From positions 1-34,012 of the forward strand of contig CAYNFU010000005.1 in assembly GCA_964396785.1 (NCBI GenBank): a stretch of 34,012 bases of DNA, in the 5' to 3' direction. Under the pieces are notes generated by a model. That model was not told the DNA's origin, did no database searches, and saw only the letters and a list, made by a program, of their open reading frames with translations. Position 1 is the stretch's first letter. Each line of letters begins with the position of its first letter. Below are positions 15,723-23,867 of the stretch, in pieces. The stretch is from RBG-16-42-24 sp964396785 (GTDB lineage: Bacteria; Patescibacteriota; Microgenomatia; UBA8517). The translations under genes and the position numbers were made by a program.

Positions 15723-16153
15723 AAAAAGGCCAATCCCTTTTTGAGGTAGTCATTGCCGTTGGCGTAATGGGAATAGTAATCTCGGCAGTTGTAGCTCTTG
15801 CAGCGACTTCTATAAGAAATTCGACTTTCAGCAGGAATAACTCTTTAGCAACTCGCTACGCCCAAGAGGCTATTGAATGGATGCGGGGAGAAAGAGACGC
15901 AAGTTGGGTTACTTTTTATAATTATTCAATCGTTGCTGGGAATATGTATTGCCTAGATACTCTTTCTTGGGCAAAAGCAAGACCGTGTAATGCAGGTGAG
16001 TATCTAAGCGCTACTATATTAACAAGGAGGGTAATATTTTCAGTGATATCCCCTACCGATGTTGAAGCTGAAGTGACGGTTTTATGGACAGATTCACAAG
16101 GAACTCATCAAGTAGCAACAAGCACCGTATATACCGATTGGAGGTCAAGATAA
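15719..16153 (+). CDS. PilV/GspI-like minor pilin
   Basis: Very short leader MKKG4/QSLFEVVIAVGVMGIVISAVVALA with Glu+5, then SIRNSTFSRNNSLATRYAQEAIEWMRGERD. An 'A..YAQE.IE..R' segment after the helix is typical of PilV/GspI minor pilins. It has 144 residues. Its ATG overlaps the previous stop (ATGA) and its TAA is directly followed by the next ATG. It probably belongs to the tip-priming complex. Confidence 0.8.
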   Translation: MKKGQSLFEVVIAVGVMGIVISAVVALAATSIRNSTFSRNNSLATRYAQEAIEWMRGERDASWVTFYNYSIVAGNMYCLDTLSWAKARPCNAGEYLSATILTRRVIFSVISPTDVEAEVTVLWTDSQGTHQVATSTVYTDWRSR

Positions 16154-16636
16154 ATGCGCAAACAAAATTTACAGGGTTTTTCTATGATCGAAATATTGGT
16201 AGTGATTTTGGTTTTTGCGACCTTGGCCGCTTTGTCTACAGAGAGCTTGCTACTTTCCCTTAGAGGTTCAAAACGCTCAGAAAGCTCAATTGGAGTTAGA
16301 GAAAACTTGAATTATGCCCTTTCAATTATAGAGCGGCAGCTACATAACGCAGAAAGTATCGAATCTTGTACTTCAACTTCTATTTCATACAACGACGCCC
16401 AGTCTCTACCTGCAGATTTTAATTGTGATTTGATCTCCGGACAAATAGCTTCATCATCCGCCCAACTGACCTCCACAAGTATAAGGGTTACTGCTTGCAA
16501 TATTGTCTGCGATTTAGGAAGCGCGGGCGTACCTCCTTCGGTATCAATCTCAGTTACTGCCCAAGATGCATCTGCCACTGGGTTTGAGCAACAGCAAGTG
16601 ACTACTAATACCCAAATAATGCTCAGAACCTACTAG
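16154..16636 (+). CDS. PilW/GspJ-like minor pilin
   Basis: Leader MRKQNLQG8/FSMIEILVVILVFATLAALST with Glu+5, followed by SLRGSKRSESSIGVRENLNYALSIIERQLHNAESI, resembling PilW/GspJ minor pilins (long helix with '..IERQL..A'). It has 160 residues, with two cysteine pairs in the globular part. It starts immediately after the PilV-like stop. A promoter-like site follows in the 44-nt gap before the PilX-like gene. Confidence 0.78.
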   Translation: MRKQNLQGFSMIEILVVILVFATLAALSTESLLLSLRGSKRSESSIGVRENLNYALSIIERQLHNAESIESCTSTSISYNDAQSLPADFNCDLISGQIASSSAQLTSTSIRVTACNIVCDLGSAGVPPSVSISVTAQDASATGFEQQQVTTNTQIMLRTY

Positions 16637-16643
16637 CCGAGGG

Positions 16644-16672
16644 TTGACCGAGCATTTGGCACTTGATACACT
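16644..16672 (+). promoter_or_regulatory. Internal promoter before the PilX-like gene
   Basis: TTGACC (16644-16649), a 17-bp spacer and TACACT (16667-16672), 8 nt before the ATG. Predicted transcript is leaderless or nearly so and would drive pilX-like, pilM, pilN and pilO. Confidence 0.5.
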
Positions 16673-16680
16673 AAATTGTA

Positions 16681-17607
16681 ATGTTAGACCCTCTGCCCAA
16701 CAAGAATCTTGTGCGCGGCCAGGCTTTATTGGTTGTACTTCTTTCCATGGCTGTGATCTTAACTGTAGTTCTTTCGGTTATTTCACGCTCGATAACTGAT
16801 ATTTCTCTGACGACATATTCAGAAGACGCACTACGCGCTTTCTCAGCAGCCGAAGCAGGAGTCGAGAGGGCATTAATTGTTGGATCTAATGTTTCCGATA
16901 GCGTGGGTGACGCGTCTTTCAGTGCGGACGTTTCGGGTCTAGCAGAGAACTCCCCCTATTTTAATTACCCCGTCGATATTTATTCAAGTGAAAGCATTTA
17001 CCTTTGGTTTGTTGCCCACGATGCAGACGGCAGTTTAATATGTGATGGGCCAAGTGGTCGACCATGTTTTACTGGGCCTTCGGTCGACGTTTGCTGGGGT
17101 AGGAGCGAGACAAGTCCGGATAGCGCGAGTCCAGCAATTGAGGTTTCAGTATTCTATGACGTAGGCCAAGGAGGAGTTACTAGTGGGAATTTTGCCAATG
17201 TGGAGGTGGCAAGGGCTACTTTTGACCCCAATTCCGGACGAGCCCCTGGAATAAATAGTTTTACATATATCCCTCCCACAACGTGTGCCCTTGGCCCCGA
17301 AAATTATGCTTTCTCGGCGACGGTCGACTTTTCTTCATTAGGCATTCCGGCGTTAACCTGTCAAGACGTGGAGGGGTGTCTTTTGGGCGCAAGAGTAAGA
17401 ACTTTTTATAACACCGTACTCGCCCACCCCGTAGGGTTTGACGTTCAACCAGAGATATTACCAGCCCAAGGGAGATTGGTTGAATCTGTAGGAACAACCT
17501 CCAATCAAAGTTCAGTAAGAAAAATTGAGGCATATAGAACATTCGGAGGTCCAGCGCCCATATTTGACGCTGCAGTATTTAGCGAAGGAAGTGTTACCAA
17601 ACCCTAA
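16681..17607 (+). CDS. PilX-like minor pilin / pilus assembly protein
   Basis: N-terminus MLDPLPNKNLVRG13/QALLVVLLSMAVILTVVLSVISRSITDI then AFSAAEAGVERAL, the pattern of the PilX N-terminal domain, whose members often lack Glu+5 as here (Val at +5). At 308 residues it is larger than the other minor pilins. The exported part carries about ten cysteines and is beta-rich. The start is supported by the -10 box 8 nt upstream. It closes the minor-pilin set and is followed by pilM 5 nt later. Confidence 0.8.
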   Translation: MLDPLPNKNLVRGQALLVVLLSMAVILTVVLSVISRSITDISLTTYSEDALRAFSAAEAGVERALIVGSNVSDSVGDASFSADVSGLAENSPYFNYPVDIYSSESIYLWFVAHDADGSLICDGPSGRPCFTGPSVDVCWGRSETSPDSASPAIEVSVFYDVGQGGVTSGNFANVEVARATFDPNSGRAPGINSFTYIPPTTCALGPENYAFSATVDFSSLGIPALTCQDVEGCLLGARVRTFYNTVLAHPVGFDVQPEILPAQGRLVESVGTTSNQSSVRKIEAYRTFGGPAPIFDAAVFSEGSVTKP

Positions 17608-17612
17608 AGTAA

Positions 17613-18626
17613 ATGAGTGTAGGACTCGATATTGGCTCCAAGACGATAAAAATTGTCGAGCTAGCAAGAGACGCTGGCGGATTTAAATTACGTGGTTCTG
17701 GGGTAATAGGCTATGCCGGGAATCCCCCAGAGCATTCCCAGGACGACAAGGAACTTCAAACACTTGCGGCCGCAATTAAAAAACTTCACAGAGAAGCAAA
17801 TATTTCCTCAAAGGACGTTGCAGTTGCACTCCCCGAGCCGCAAGTTTTTACTCGTACCGTAAAATTTCCTCCCTTAAATGACCAAGAGGTGGCTTCAGCC
17901 GTAAAATGGGAAGCCGAGCAGTATATCCCAATTCCAATTACTGAGGCTATAGTCCAGCACCAAATTCTTGAAAGGAGAGACTCCGCTACCCCACCAGAGG
18001 TTTTGGTTCTTTTGGTTGCGGCTCCCAAAGTACTCGTCGAAAAGTATATTAGGACTGTCGAAATGGCCGGGTTAAACGCAATTGCGATTGAGACCGAGCT
18101 TATGGCTTTGGTACGCGCGCTTGCCCCCGTAGACCAAACGGTACTTCTGGTCGATTTTGGAGCTCGCTCAACCGACATTGCGATTGCCAAAAATGGACAG
18201 CTTTCTTTTACCCGCTCAATACCGACCGCGGGAGAAGCTTTTACAAGAGCAGTTGCCCAATCTCTCGGTGTCCAAATTACCCAAGCCGAGGAATACAAAA
18301 AAGCATATGGATTTTCTGAAAGTCAGTTAGAGGGTAAAATCAAAGGAGCGCTTGACCCTGTATTTTCGATTGTTAATGAAGAAATAAAAAAAGCCATCCA
18401 TTTCTATCAAACTGAAGGGAAAGGAGAAACTCCAAAGTCAGTCCTTGTATCTGGGGGAAGCGCTGGACTTCCAGAGATGATTTCAGCTATGACTAAAATG
18501 TTAAATCTTGAGGTAGTTATAGGAAATCCATTCTCAAAAGTGGTTATCGCCCCTGAAGTTGCCAAGGCGGTTGCACCCTACGCACCCCTTTACCCAATTT
18601 CTGTAGGCCTGGCGATGAGGAGGTAA
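17613..18626 (+). CDS. pilM: Type IV pilus assembly protein PilM
   Basis: Actin-like cytoplasmic ATPase-fold protein that links PilN to the PilB/PilT motors. The phosphate-1 motif is GLDIGSKTIKIVEL near the N-terminus. A second nucleotide-binding loop, LLVDFGARSTDIAI, lies near residue 180, and the adenosine motif VLVSGGSAGLPEM is near the C-terminus. At 337 residues it matches PilM (about 350). A GGAGG site for pilN lies inside its last codons, so the two are translationally close. Confidence 0.94.
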   Translation: MSVGLDIGSKTIKIVELARDAGGFKLRGSGVIGYAGNPPEHSQDDKELQTLAAAIKKLHREANISSKDVAVALPEPQVFTRTVKFPPLNDQEVASAVKWEAEQYIPIPITEAIVQHQILERRDSATPPEVLVLLVAAPKVLVEKYIRTVEMAGLNAIAIETELMALVRALAPVDQTVLLVDFGARSTDIAIAKNGQLSFTRSIPTAGEAFTRAVAQSLGVQITQAEEYKKAYGFSESQLEGKIKGALDPVFSIVNEEIKKAIHFYQTEGKGETPKSVLVSGGSAGLPEMISAMTKMLNLEVVIGNPFSKVVIAPEVAKAVAPYAPLYPISVGLAMRR

Positions 18627-18633
18627 TTTTGAA

Positions 18634-19161
18634 GTGGTTGAGATTAATTTATTACCACAAGGTTTAGCAGCGAGGCCCTCCGTCGTTAAAACCTCAGGGG
18701 TTGTCAAACAAGTTCTAACCGTCGGATTTATCATTTTTATTTTGGCGGCAGTTGTAATTTCTGCCTTTTTCATATTTTATTCAAGAGAACTTAAGACCTC
18801 TCGCGAAAAAATTACCGAACTTGAGGGAAATATCAAAGCGCTTGAAGTAACTGAACAAAGGCTACTTTTAGTCAAAGAGAGACTTGAAAAGGCAAAACAG
18901 GTTTTGGGTGCGGATTCTTCAATCGATGAGGTAGAGGCATTTTCGTCACTTCTTGCAAGTTTACCCGAAGGGGTTTCAATTTCTGAGGTAAGAATTTTAA
19001 AAGAAGAAACCCGAATGACTTTTGGAGCCCCGAGCACTCCCGTCCTTGCTTCTGTAATAAAACTGATGAGAGAGTCGAGTTTATATAAAAATATTGACAT
19101 GATAGCATTTTCGTTTTCGCCAGAAACAGGATTTAATGTGGGGCTAAAACTACTTAAATGA
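18634..19161 (+). CDS. pilN: Type IV pilus assembly protein PilN-like
   Basis: Bitopic inner-membrane protein; its cytoplasmic N-terminus binds PilM. MVEINLLPQGL is the conserved PilN N-terminal peptide. A single membrane helix follows near residues 27-50 (FIIFILAAVVISAFFIF), then a coiled coil (about 55-95) and a small ferredoxin-like domain. The start is GTG, supported by GAGGAGG 10 nt upstream within pilM. It has 175 residues. The next gene overlaps it by 4 nt. Confidence 0.9.
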   Translation: MVEINLLPQGLAARPSVVKTSGVVKQVLTVGFIIFILAAVVISAFFIFYSRELKTSREKITELEGNIKALEVTEQRLLLVKERLEKAKQVLGADSSIDEVEAFSSLLASLPEGVSISEVRILKEETRMTFGAPSTPVLASVIKLMRESSLYKNIDMIAFSFSPETGFNVGLKLLK

Positions 19162-19847
19162 GAACGACAGACACCTTAAATGTTATAGCTGCAAATTCCA
19201 GAGTTTTAGTGGGACCGCTTGTCCTTTTGGTTGTCTTACTTCTACTTTTTGTCTTTGCCTTAAGGGTAGGAATTGGACAGATTATTTCTCTATCTAAAAA
19301 AGTGGCAGAATCTAAGGTGGAAGAGCAGGTGTTAAGCCAAAAACTTGAAATCCTCAAAACCTCTGAAGAGTCAGCCCTGCCCCTCGCGGATTTGAGCCTC
19401 GTGGCCATACCTTCCGAAAACCCAGCCTTAATAGTCATTTCACAACTTAAAAACTTGGCCGGCGAAAAGGGTGTGGGACTATCAAATATTGAAGCTAAAC
19501 AAACAGCAGCTGTCGCCAGCATATTTCACACTGAAATAGAAGTAACTGTTGAGGGCGAGATGGGTTCTTTATTTGATTTCTTAAAAGGACTAGGTTCTAT
19601 TTCCCCTCTTCTTACTTTAGACCAAGTGATAATTAGACAAGAATCAGGAATTGCAAAGGTCGACGCTTTAATATTCGGAAACTTTGCACCCCTTCCCACT
19701 ACTCTACCTTCCATAACCTCACCGCTTGATGAATTAACCGCAGAAGAGAAGGATATCTTGGCAAAGATTTCCTCATACTCACAACCCGTGTTTACAGAAG
19801 TTACCCCGAGCGGGCCATTTGAAAGAGTTGACCTTTTTAATTTTTAG
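19158..19847 (+). CDS. pilO: Type IV pilus assembly protein PilO-like
   Basis: Partner of PilN in the inner-membrane alignment complex. It has a short cytoplasmic N-terminus, one membrane helix (VLLVVLLLLFVFAL region, about 17-36), a coiled-coil stretch (SKKVAESKVEEQVLSQKLE) and a ferredoxin-like extracytoplasmic domain. It has 229 residues. Identification rests on topology, size and position after pilN; primary-sequence conservation of PilO is low. No pilP or pilQ follows, consistent with a cell lacking an outer-membrane secretin. Its last 4 nt overlap the converging khpA gene, and no terminator is seen. Confidence 0.85.
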   Translation: MRTTDTLNVIAANSRVLVGPLVLLVVLLLLFVFALRVGIGQIISLSKKVAESKVEEQVLSQKLEILKTSEESALPLADLSLVAIPSENPALIVISQLKNLAGEKGVGLSNIEAKQTAAVASIFHTEIEVTVEGEMGSLFDFLKGLGSISPLLTLDQVIIRQESGIAKVDALIFGNFAPLPTTLPSITSPLDELTAEEKDILAKISSYSQPVFTEVTPSGPFERVDLFNF

Positions 19848-20077
19848 CTAGCTTCAGCGACGGAAACATTGACGGAGGTTTTTTCGAGTGTTGCCCTTAC
19901 TTTGACCAGGTTTCTTATCGTCTTTATTGTTTTTCCGCCTTTGCCGATAACAAGACCCATAAATTCAGCTTTGGTGTGGATAATAAAATTAGTAACTCCC
20001 CCATCGCTTACCTCTTCTAACTCAAAATCTTCACTACCAATAATATTTTTAACCAAGAAGGAAATAAGCTCTTTCAC
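19844..20077 (-). CDS. khpA: KH-domain RNA-binding protein KhpA
   Basis: Small single-KH protein of 77 residues with the RNA-binding loop G45-K-G-G48 in LVIGKGGKTIKTIRNLV. In Firmicutes KhpA pairs with KhpB (Jag/EloR) and affects cell elongation and small-RNA biology. The gene order rpsP-khpA is widely conserved and is seen here, with a 4-nt overlap. Its 3' end overlaps pilO by 4 nt in convergent orientation. Full family length. Confidence 0.92.
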   Translation of the reverse strand: MKELISFLVKNIIGSEDFELEEVSDGGVTNFIIHTKAEFMGLVIGKGGKTIKTIRNLVKVRATLEKTSVNVSVAEAS

Positions 20078-20301
20078 TTGAGCCTTTCAATGAGGCTAGC
20101 TACGCTTTGGGAAAGACGCGCCCCTTTAGCCATCCAGGTTTTAATCTTTTCCATGTTGACCTTCTTTAAATCCTTACCCGGTTGCCAAAACCCTAATACT
20201 TCATGAGCCTTTCCGCCCTTTTTTGTTTTACTGTCAACGAGAACTATACGGTAAACCGGCTTTCTTCTTACACCCACACGATTTAGTCTAATTGTTAACA
20301 T
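20074..20301 (-). CDS. rpsP: 30S ribosomal protein S16
   Basis: Small-subunit assembly protein. MLTIRLNRVGVRRKPVYRIVLVDS is the S16 N-terminal signature, followed by HEVLGFWQPG, equivalent to the usual 'E.LG.Y.P'. At 75 residues it is a little shorter than E. coli S16 (82). The promoter lies in the tail of rnc, with TACAAT 8 nt before the ATG and no Shine-Dalgarno, so a leaderless message is likely. It is coupled to khpA. Confidence 0.95.
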   Translation of the reverse strand: MLTIRLNRVGVRRKPVYRIVLVDSKTKKGGKAHEVLGFWQPGKDLKKVNMEKIKTWMAKGARLSQSVASLIERLK

Positions 20302-20309
20302 TGTGAGAA

Positions 20310-20338
20310 ATTGTACCTATTTTACGGCAAATTTACAA
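20310..20338 (-). promoter_or_regulatory. rpsP promoter (leaderless geometry)
   Basis: Minus strand: TTGTAA (20333-20338), an exact 17-bp spacer and TACAAT (20310-20315), then 8 nt to the rpsP ATG. The -35 overlaps the rnc stop. Confidence 0.6.
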
Positions 20339-21001
20339 GAGAGATTTAAGGGCTTCCTTGGCTGCTTCTTGTTCTGCTTCACTTTTGTTCCTACCTTTTC
20401 CTTTGGCCAAGGCTTTTCCGTCCATGGTTGCCTCTATAATAAACTCCTTTGCGTGGTCTGGACCCGACTCTTCTACTACTATGTACCTGGGTGCCGGCTT
20501 ACCTTGAGCTTGGATATGTTCCTGAAGTTTGCTTTTTGCATCTTTTAAATCGCTGCTTGCTTTATCAGAAATTTGAGAGAAGATGTGCAGTTTCAAAAAA
20601 TCATAAACTTTCTCAAGGTCCTGATCTATATAGATTGCCCCGATTATTGCTTCAACGGTGTCTGCCAGAAGCGAGGGGTTTTCCCTTCCGCCACCGTCCT
20701 CTTCGCCTTTCGATAGAAAAAGTTTGTCTCCAACTTTTAGTTTCTCTGCAATTTTGGCAAGATTTTGAGTGTTCACGAGATTTGCCCGAAGAGCTGTTAA
20801 ATAACCCTCTTCTTTCTCAGGATATCTTTCGTAAATTTCTTTGGATACTAAAAATTCTAGAATTGCATCCCCCAAGAATTCCAGCCGTTCGTTTGAACCT
20901 CGGACTTTTGGGTTTTCATTGACCCAAGAGCGGTGGGTTAAAGCTTGGGTTAGAAGGTCGCTATTTTTAAAAAATTTAGTGAGTTCGTCCAGGTTTTTCA
21001 T
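20333..21001 (-). CDS. rnc: Ribonuclease III
   Basis: Double-strand-specific endoribonuclease for rRNA and mRNA processing, acting as a homodimer. The catalytic domain has the signature NERLEFLGDAILEFLV and the second acidic cluster DTVEAIIGAIYID. The C-terminal double-stranded-RNA-binding domain starts near DAKSKLQEHIQAQGKPAPRY and ends GKGRNKSEAEQEAAKEAL. At 222 residues it has full length. Its ATG follows the acyl-carrier-like stop without a gap. ACP next to rnc is a common bacterial arrangement. Confidence 0.96.
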   Translation of the reverse strand: MKNLDELTKFFKNSDLLTQALTHRSWVNENPKVRGSNERLEFLGDAILEFLVSKEIYERYPEKEEGYLTALRANLVNTQNLAKIAEKLKVGDKLFLSKGEEDGGGRENPSLLADTVEAIIGAIYIDQDLEKVYDFLKLHIFSQISDKASSDLKDAKSKLQEHIQAQGKPAPRYIVVEESGPDHAKEFIIEATMDGKALAKGKGRNKSEAEQEAAKEALKSLL

Positions 21002-21247
21002 CTACTTTAGTTCTTCGTGTTGAAAGAGGGCTTCAATTAAATCTCCAACCGTCTCAATCTCGGTAAAATCAACTTTCGCAGTGTTAAAACCTTCCTTCTC
21101 AAGAACATTTGTAAAATCTGTCAAATCCGTAGGAGTCATATGTAGATCCTCCGTGAAGAAGTCTTCCTCGTCAATATCCTCGGGCTCAACGCCGATTTGT
21201 GAAGCGAGGAGTTCCTTAATTTTATTTATGTTAAGAGTTTCGTCCAT
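21002..21247 (-). CDS. Acyl-carrier-protein-like protein lacking the phosphopantetheine serine
   Basis: An 81-residue acidic four-helix protein with ACP landmarks: NINKIKELLASQIGVEPEDI, then FFTEDLHMTPTDLTDFTNVLE, then FTEIETVGDLIEAL. In true ACPs the helix II start reads DLGADSLD, with Ser carrying 4'-phosphopantetheine. Here the aligned stretch is DLHMTPTD, with Pro at the serine position. It probably cannot be loaded in the usual way. It may be a structural or regulatory relic kept beside rnc, since cells of this type often lack fatty acid synthesis. Its place between nusB and rnc matches acpP synteny, so I treat it as a diverged acpP (inference). Confidence 0.8.
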   Translation of the reverse strand: MDETLNINKIKELLASQIGVEPEDIDEEDFFTEDLHMTPTDLTDFTNVLEKEGFNTAKVDFTEIETVGDLIEALFQHEELK

Positions 21248-21252
21248 TTCCC

Positions 21253-21615
21253 TTAATCCTTCTTTTCTATATTAGAATATATTGTACCCAATACGCCATT
21301 TACGAATGACGGTGAGGCTTCTGCCCCGAATTCTTTGGCGAGTTCCACGGCCTCGTCGATTACCACTTTGGGAGGCGTATCTTCATTTTCCATTTCATAA
21401 ATTGCAAGTCTTAGAATGGCCAGGTCTATTCGATTGAGCTTATCAACAGGCCAAGCGGTGGCCGCTTTCTCTATCTCCTTGTCGATTTTAGGGAGCTTTG
21501 CAATGACTTTCTTGGCGCCCTCATTGAGGTGTGGCTGGTGGGTATAATCTTCTGCAAAAAGAAACTTTAAAGTCTCTCTCCTTTTGAGGTGGCGGGGATC
21601 GAAGGCAGTCTTCAT
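21253..21615 (-). CDS. nusB: Transcription antitermination factor NusB
   Basis: All-helical RNA-binding protein that with NusE (S10) binds boxA in rRNA leaders. Signatures: KRRETLKFLFAEDY at the N-terminus, LNRIDLAILRLAIYEM, KVVIDEAVELAKEFG and FVNGVLGTIY near the end. At 120 residues it is slightly shorter than E. coli NusB (139). The ATG directly follows the rpmF stop, and the acyl-carrier-like gene begins 5 nt after its stop, so rpmF-nusB-acp-rnc reads as one operon. Confidence 0.94.
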   Translation of the reverse strand: MKTAFDPRHLKRRETLKFLFAEDYTHQPHLNEGAKKVIAKLPKIDKEIEKAATAWPVDKLNRIDLAILRLAIYEMENEDTPPKVVIDEAVELAKEFGAEASPSFVNGVLGTIYSNIEKKD

Positions 21616-21771
21616 TTATTTATAGAAACCACAGTAGGGACAAGCCGTATGAGGTTCTTTAAGTTTTTTGCAGTTTGGACAAGGGGAAAGCGCGGGAAGA
21701 CTAAATACCCTTTTGCCTTGTCTTCTTCCCGACCTCCCTTTAGTACTTTTCTTTTTTGGTACTGGTGCCAT
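21616..21771 (-). CDS. rpmF: 50S ribosomal protein L32
   Basis: Small zinc-ribbon ribosomal protein: MAPVPKKKSTKGRSGRRQGKR, then CPNCKKLKEPHTACPYCGFY, which carries the full C-x2-C...C-x2-C zinc motif. From 21771 it has 51 residues, the normal size. An in-frame start at 21816 would add 15 hydrophobic-basic residues not typical of L32 and would place the promoter inside the gene, so I reject it. First gene of the rpmF-nusB-acp-rnc operon. Confidence 0.93.
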   Translation of the reverse strand: MAPVPKKKSTKGRSGRRQGKRVFSLPALSPCPNCKKLKEPHTACPYCGFYK

Positions 21772-21782
21772 AAGCAAGCGTA

Positions 21783-21812
21783 ATTTTAACTTAAATGAAT
21801 TCAGTTTGGCAA
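21783..21812 (-). promoter_or_regulatory. rpmF operon promoter
   Basis: Minus strand: TTGCCA (21807-21812), an 18-bp spacer and TAAAAT (21783-21788), 11 nt before the rpmF ATG, giving a leader of about 4 nt. Confidence 0.5.
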
Positions 21813-21820
21813 CCACCAGA

Positions 21821-23842
21821 TTAATTTGGCGAGATTGCCTTGCCTTTTAACATCTTGGCAAGCTTAGGGAAACTTTTCGGATTTTTTGTAATGGAAAGTG
21901 CTACCTCTTTCGCCTTTTTAATAAGTTCTGTATCCTGCCAAGAAGCAATTTTCAAACTCAAAAAGCCGTGCTGTCTAACTCCAAATACTTCACCCGGCCC
22001 CCTTAGTTTAAGGTCAAGCTCAGCTAGTTCAAATCCAGATATCGATTTAGTCAAAGCGGTAAGTCTTGTCAAAATTCCCCGCGATGAACTTTGGGAAAAA
22101 ACTAGGCAATACGACTTTTTGTCACTTCTTCCCACCCTACCCCTTAGCTGGTGAAGCTGAGCAAGGCCGAATCTCTCTGCCCCTTCGATGACCATAACAC
22201 ATGCATTAGGAATATCAATTCCGACCTCAACAACCGGGGTTGCGACAAGTACATCGGTCCCGCCCCCAGAGAAATCTTCAATTGCCCAACTTTTGTCAGT
22301 TAGCGACATCTTCCCGTGAATTAGGCCCAATTTGACCTTTGGCATTAATTTTTTAAGATTTTCAAATTCTTTGGTTGCGGCTTTTACCTGGGTCATGGAC
22401 TCAACTTGCGACTCTTCAATTAAAGGGCAAATGACAAATGCCTGAACTTTATCCTTTAATATTTTCTTTTCTATCCAGGAGTAAGCTGCTTCTCTTTTTG
22501 CGGGAGTTAATACCCAAGTCGTTATCTTTTTTCTGCCCGCCGGAAGCTCTCGCAGGGTGGATAGGGCGAGGTCTCCATAAAAAGTGAGAGCGACGGTTCT
22601 TGGTATGGGAGTTGCCGTCATAGTTAAAACGTGAGGCGAAACTTTTCTTTTACCTACCTTTCTTATTAAATGCGACCTCTGCTCTACCCCGAATCTATGC
22701 TGCTCATCAATGACAACAAGAGCCGCTTTATCTAAGTCGACTTTTCTATGAATGAGGGCGTGGGTGCCAACAAATATGTCTGTTTTGCCCACACCTTTTT
22801 TTATTCCCTCCGAGGTAACGAGGGTGACCCTTATTTTAAAAGGAGAAAAAAGCGAGTTTAAGGTCTCAAAGTGCTGTTGGGCAAGAATTTGAGTTGGAGC
22901 CATAAAAACCGACTGGAAGCCGTTAGAAAAGGAGGCAAATGCGGCAATTGCGGAAACGACGGTTTTGCCGCTCCCCACGTCTCCTTCTAAAATTCTATTC
23001 ATAGGTGAGGCGCCTTTTAGGTCTTCTAAAATTTCCCTGACTGCCGAATCCTGCGAAGAGGTTAGAGTAAAAGGGAGCGAATTTATGAAAGAATCTATTT
23101 CTTTTTGATCGACGGCTATTTGGTAGGAGACTTCATTTTTGAGCCATTCCTCTTTTCTTAAGTAGCTTGCCAGCTGTAAAAACAAAAGCTCATTAAAGGA
23201 AAGCCGGACTCTTCCCTTTTCGGCCTCGTCTAAATTTTTTGGAAAATGCACAGACTTTACTGCCTCCTTAAAGAGGACAAATGCATATGAGGTTAAGAGT
23301 TTTTGGGGCAGGAATTCAGCAAATTCATCTTCTACTAATGGATAGACCAAGGCAATTTTTGAACGCAGCCATTTTGAAGATATTCCAGCCGTTTCGTGAT
23401 AGACGGGAATGAGCCTTCCTGTATGGACTCCGGGGCCTGCCTTGGCAATTTCATACTCTGGGGAAATCATGGCGAGCTTTCTTGAAAACCAGCCTACTTT
23501 ACCGGCCAAAAATATACTTGTTCCTTCTGGTAAGCTTTTGACTAGATAAGATTGATTGAACCAGACCACTTCAATTGTCCCGGTTTTATCTCTCACTTTA
23601 GCGAGCTGGATTTTTTTGCCCCATTTAGTGTAAATATTTTTTATCTCTGTAATTTCCCCTCCTACTGTCACCAGTTCGTCGGGGTTAAGGGAGGATATGC
23701 TTTTAGTATTTCGAAAATCCAAATAACGGAAAGGGACGTGAGTAAGAAGGTCTCGAACGTTATAAATTTCTAGTTTTTCAAGGCGCCGAGCATATGCGGC
23801 TCCAACGTTAGGAATTGACGTAGTCGGCGATGAAAGTTTCAT
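21821..23842 (-). CDS. recG: ATP-dependent DNA helicase RecG
   Basis: Superfamily 2 helicase that remodels stalled replication forks and branched DNA. The N-terminal wedge/OB domain is present (about 1-230), with TSIPNVGAAYARRLEKL at the start. Helicase motifs: Walker A GDVGSGKT at 287-294, VVIDEQHRFGVEQR (motif II, DEQH), TMTATPIPRT (motif III) and the motif V-VI region ATPVVEVGIDIPN and QLHQLRGRVGRS. At 673 residues it has family length. It lies downstream of tyrS and the tiny membrane ORF on the same strand and is probably co-transcribed with them. Confidence 0.96.
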   Translation of the reverse strand: MKLSSPTTSIPNVGAAYARRLEKLEIYNVRDLLTHVPFRYLDFRNTKSISSLNPDELVTVGGEITEIKNIYTKWGKKIQLAKVRDKTGTIEVVWFNQSYLVKSLPEGTSIFLAGKVGWFSRKLAMISPEYEIAKAGPGVHTGRLIPVYHETAGISSKWLRSKIALVYPLVEDEFAEFLPQKLLTSYAFVLFKEAVKSVHFPKNLDEAEKGRVRLSFNELLFLQLASYLRKEEWLKNEVSYQIAVDQKEIDSFINSLPFTLTSSQDSAVREILEDLKGASPMNRILEGDVGSGKTVVSAIAAFASFSNGFQSVFMAPTQILAQQHFETLNSLFSPFKIRVTLVTSEGIKKGVGKTDIFVGTHALIHRKVDLDKAALVVIDEQHRFGVEQRSHLIRKVGKRKVSPHVLTMTATPIPRTVALTFYGDLALSTLRELPAGRKKITTWVLTPAKREAAYSWIEKKILKDKVQAFVICPLIEESQVESMTQVKAATKEFENLKKLMPKVKLGLIHGKMSLTDKSWAIEDFSGGGTDVLVATPVVEVGIDIPNACVMVIEGAERFGLAQLHQLRGRVGRSDKKSYCLVFSQSSSRGILTRLTALTKSISGFELAELDLKLRGPGEVFGVRQHGFLSLKIASWQDTELIKKAKEVALSITKNPKSFPKLAKMLKGKAISPN

Positions 23843-23867
23843 TTATTTAAAACAATGATACTACAAC

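Noticed and set aside
21772..21816. Longer L32 from 21816
   Set aside because: The extra residues are atypical of L32 and the region holds a good promoter with its -10 just before 21771.
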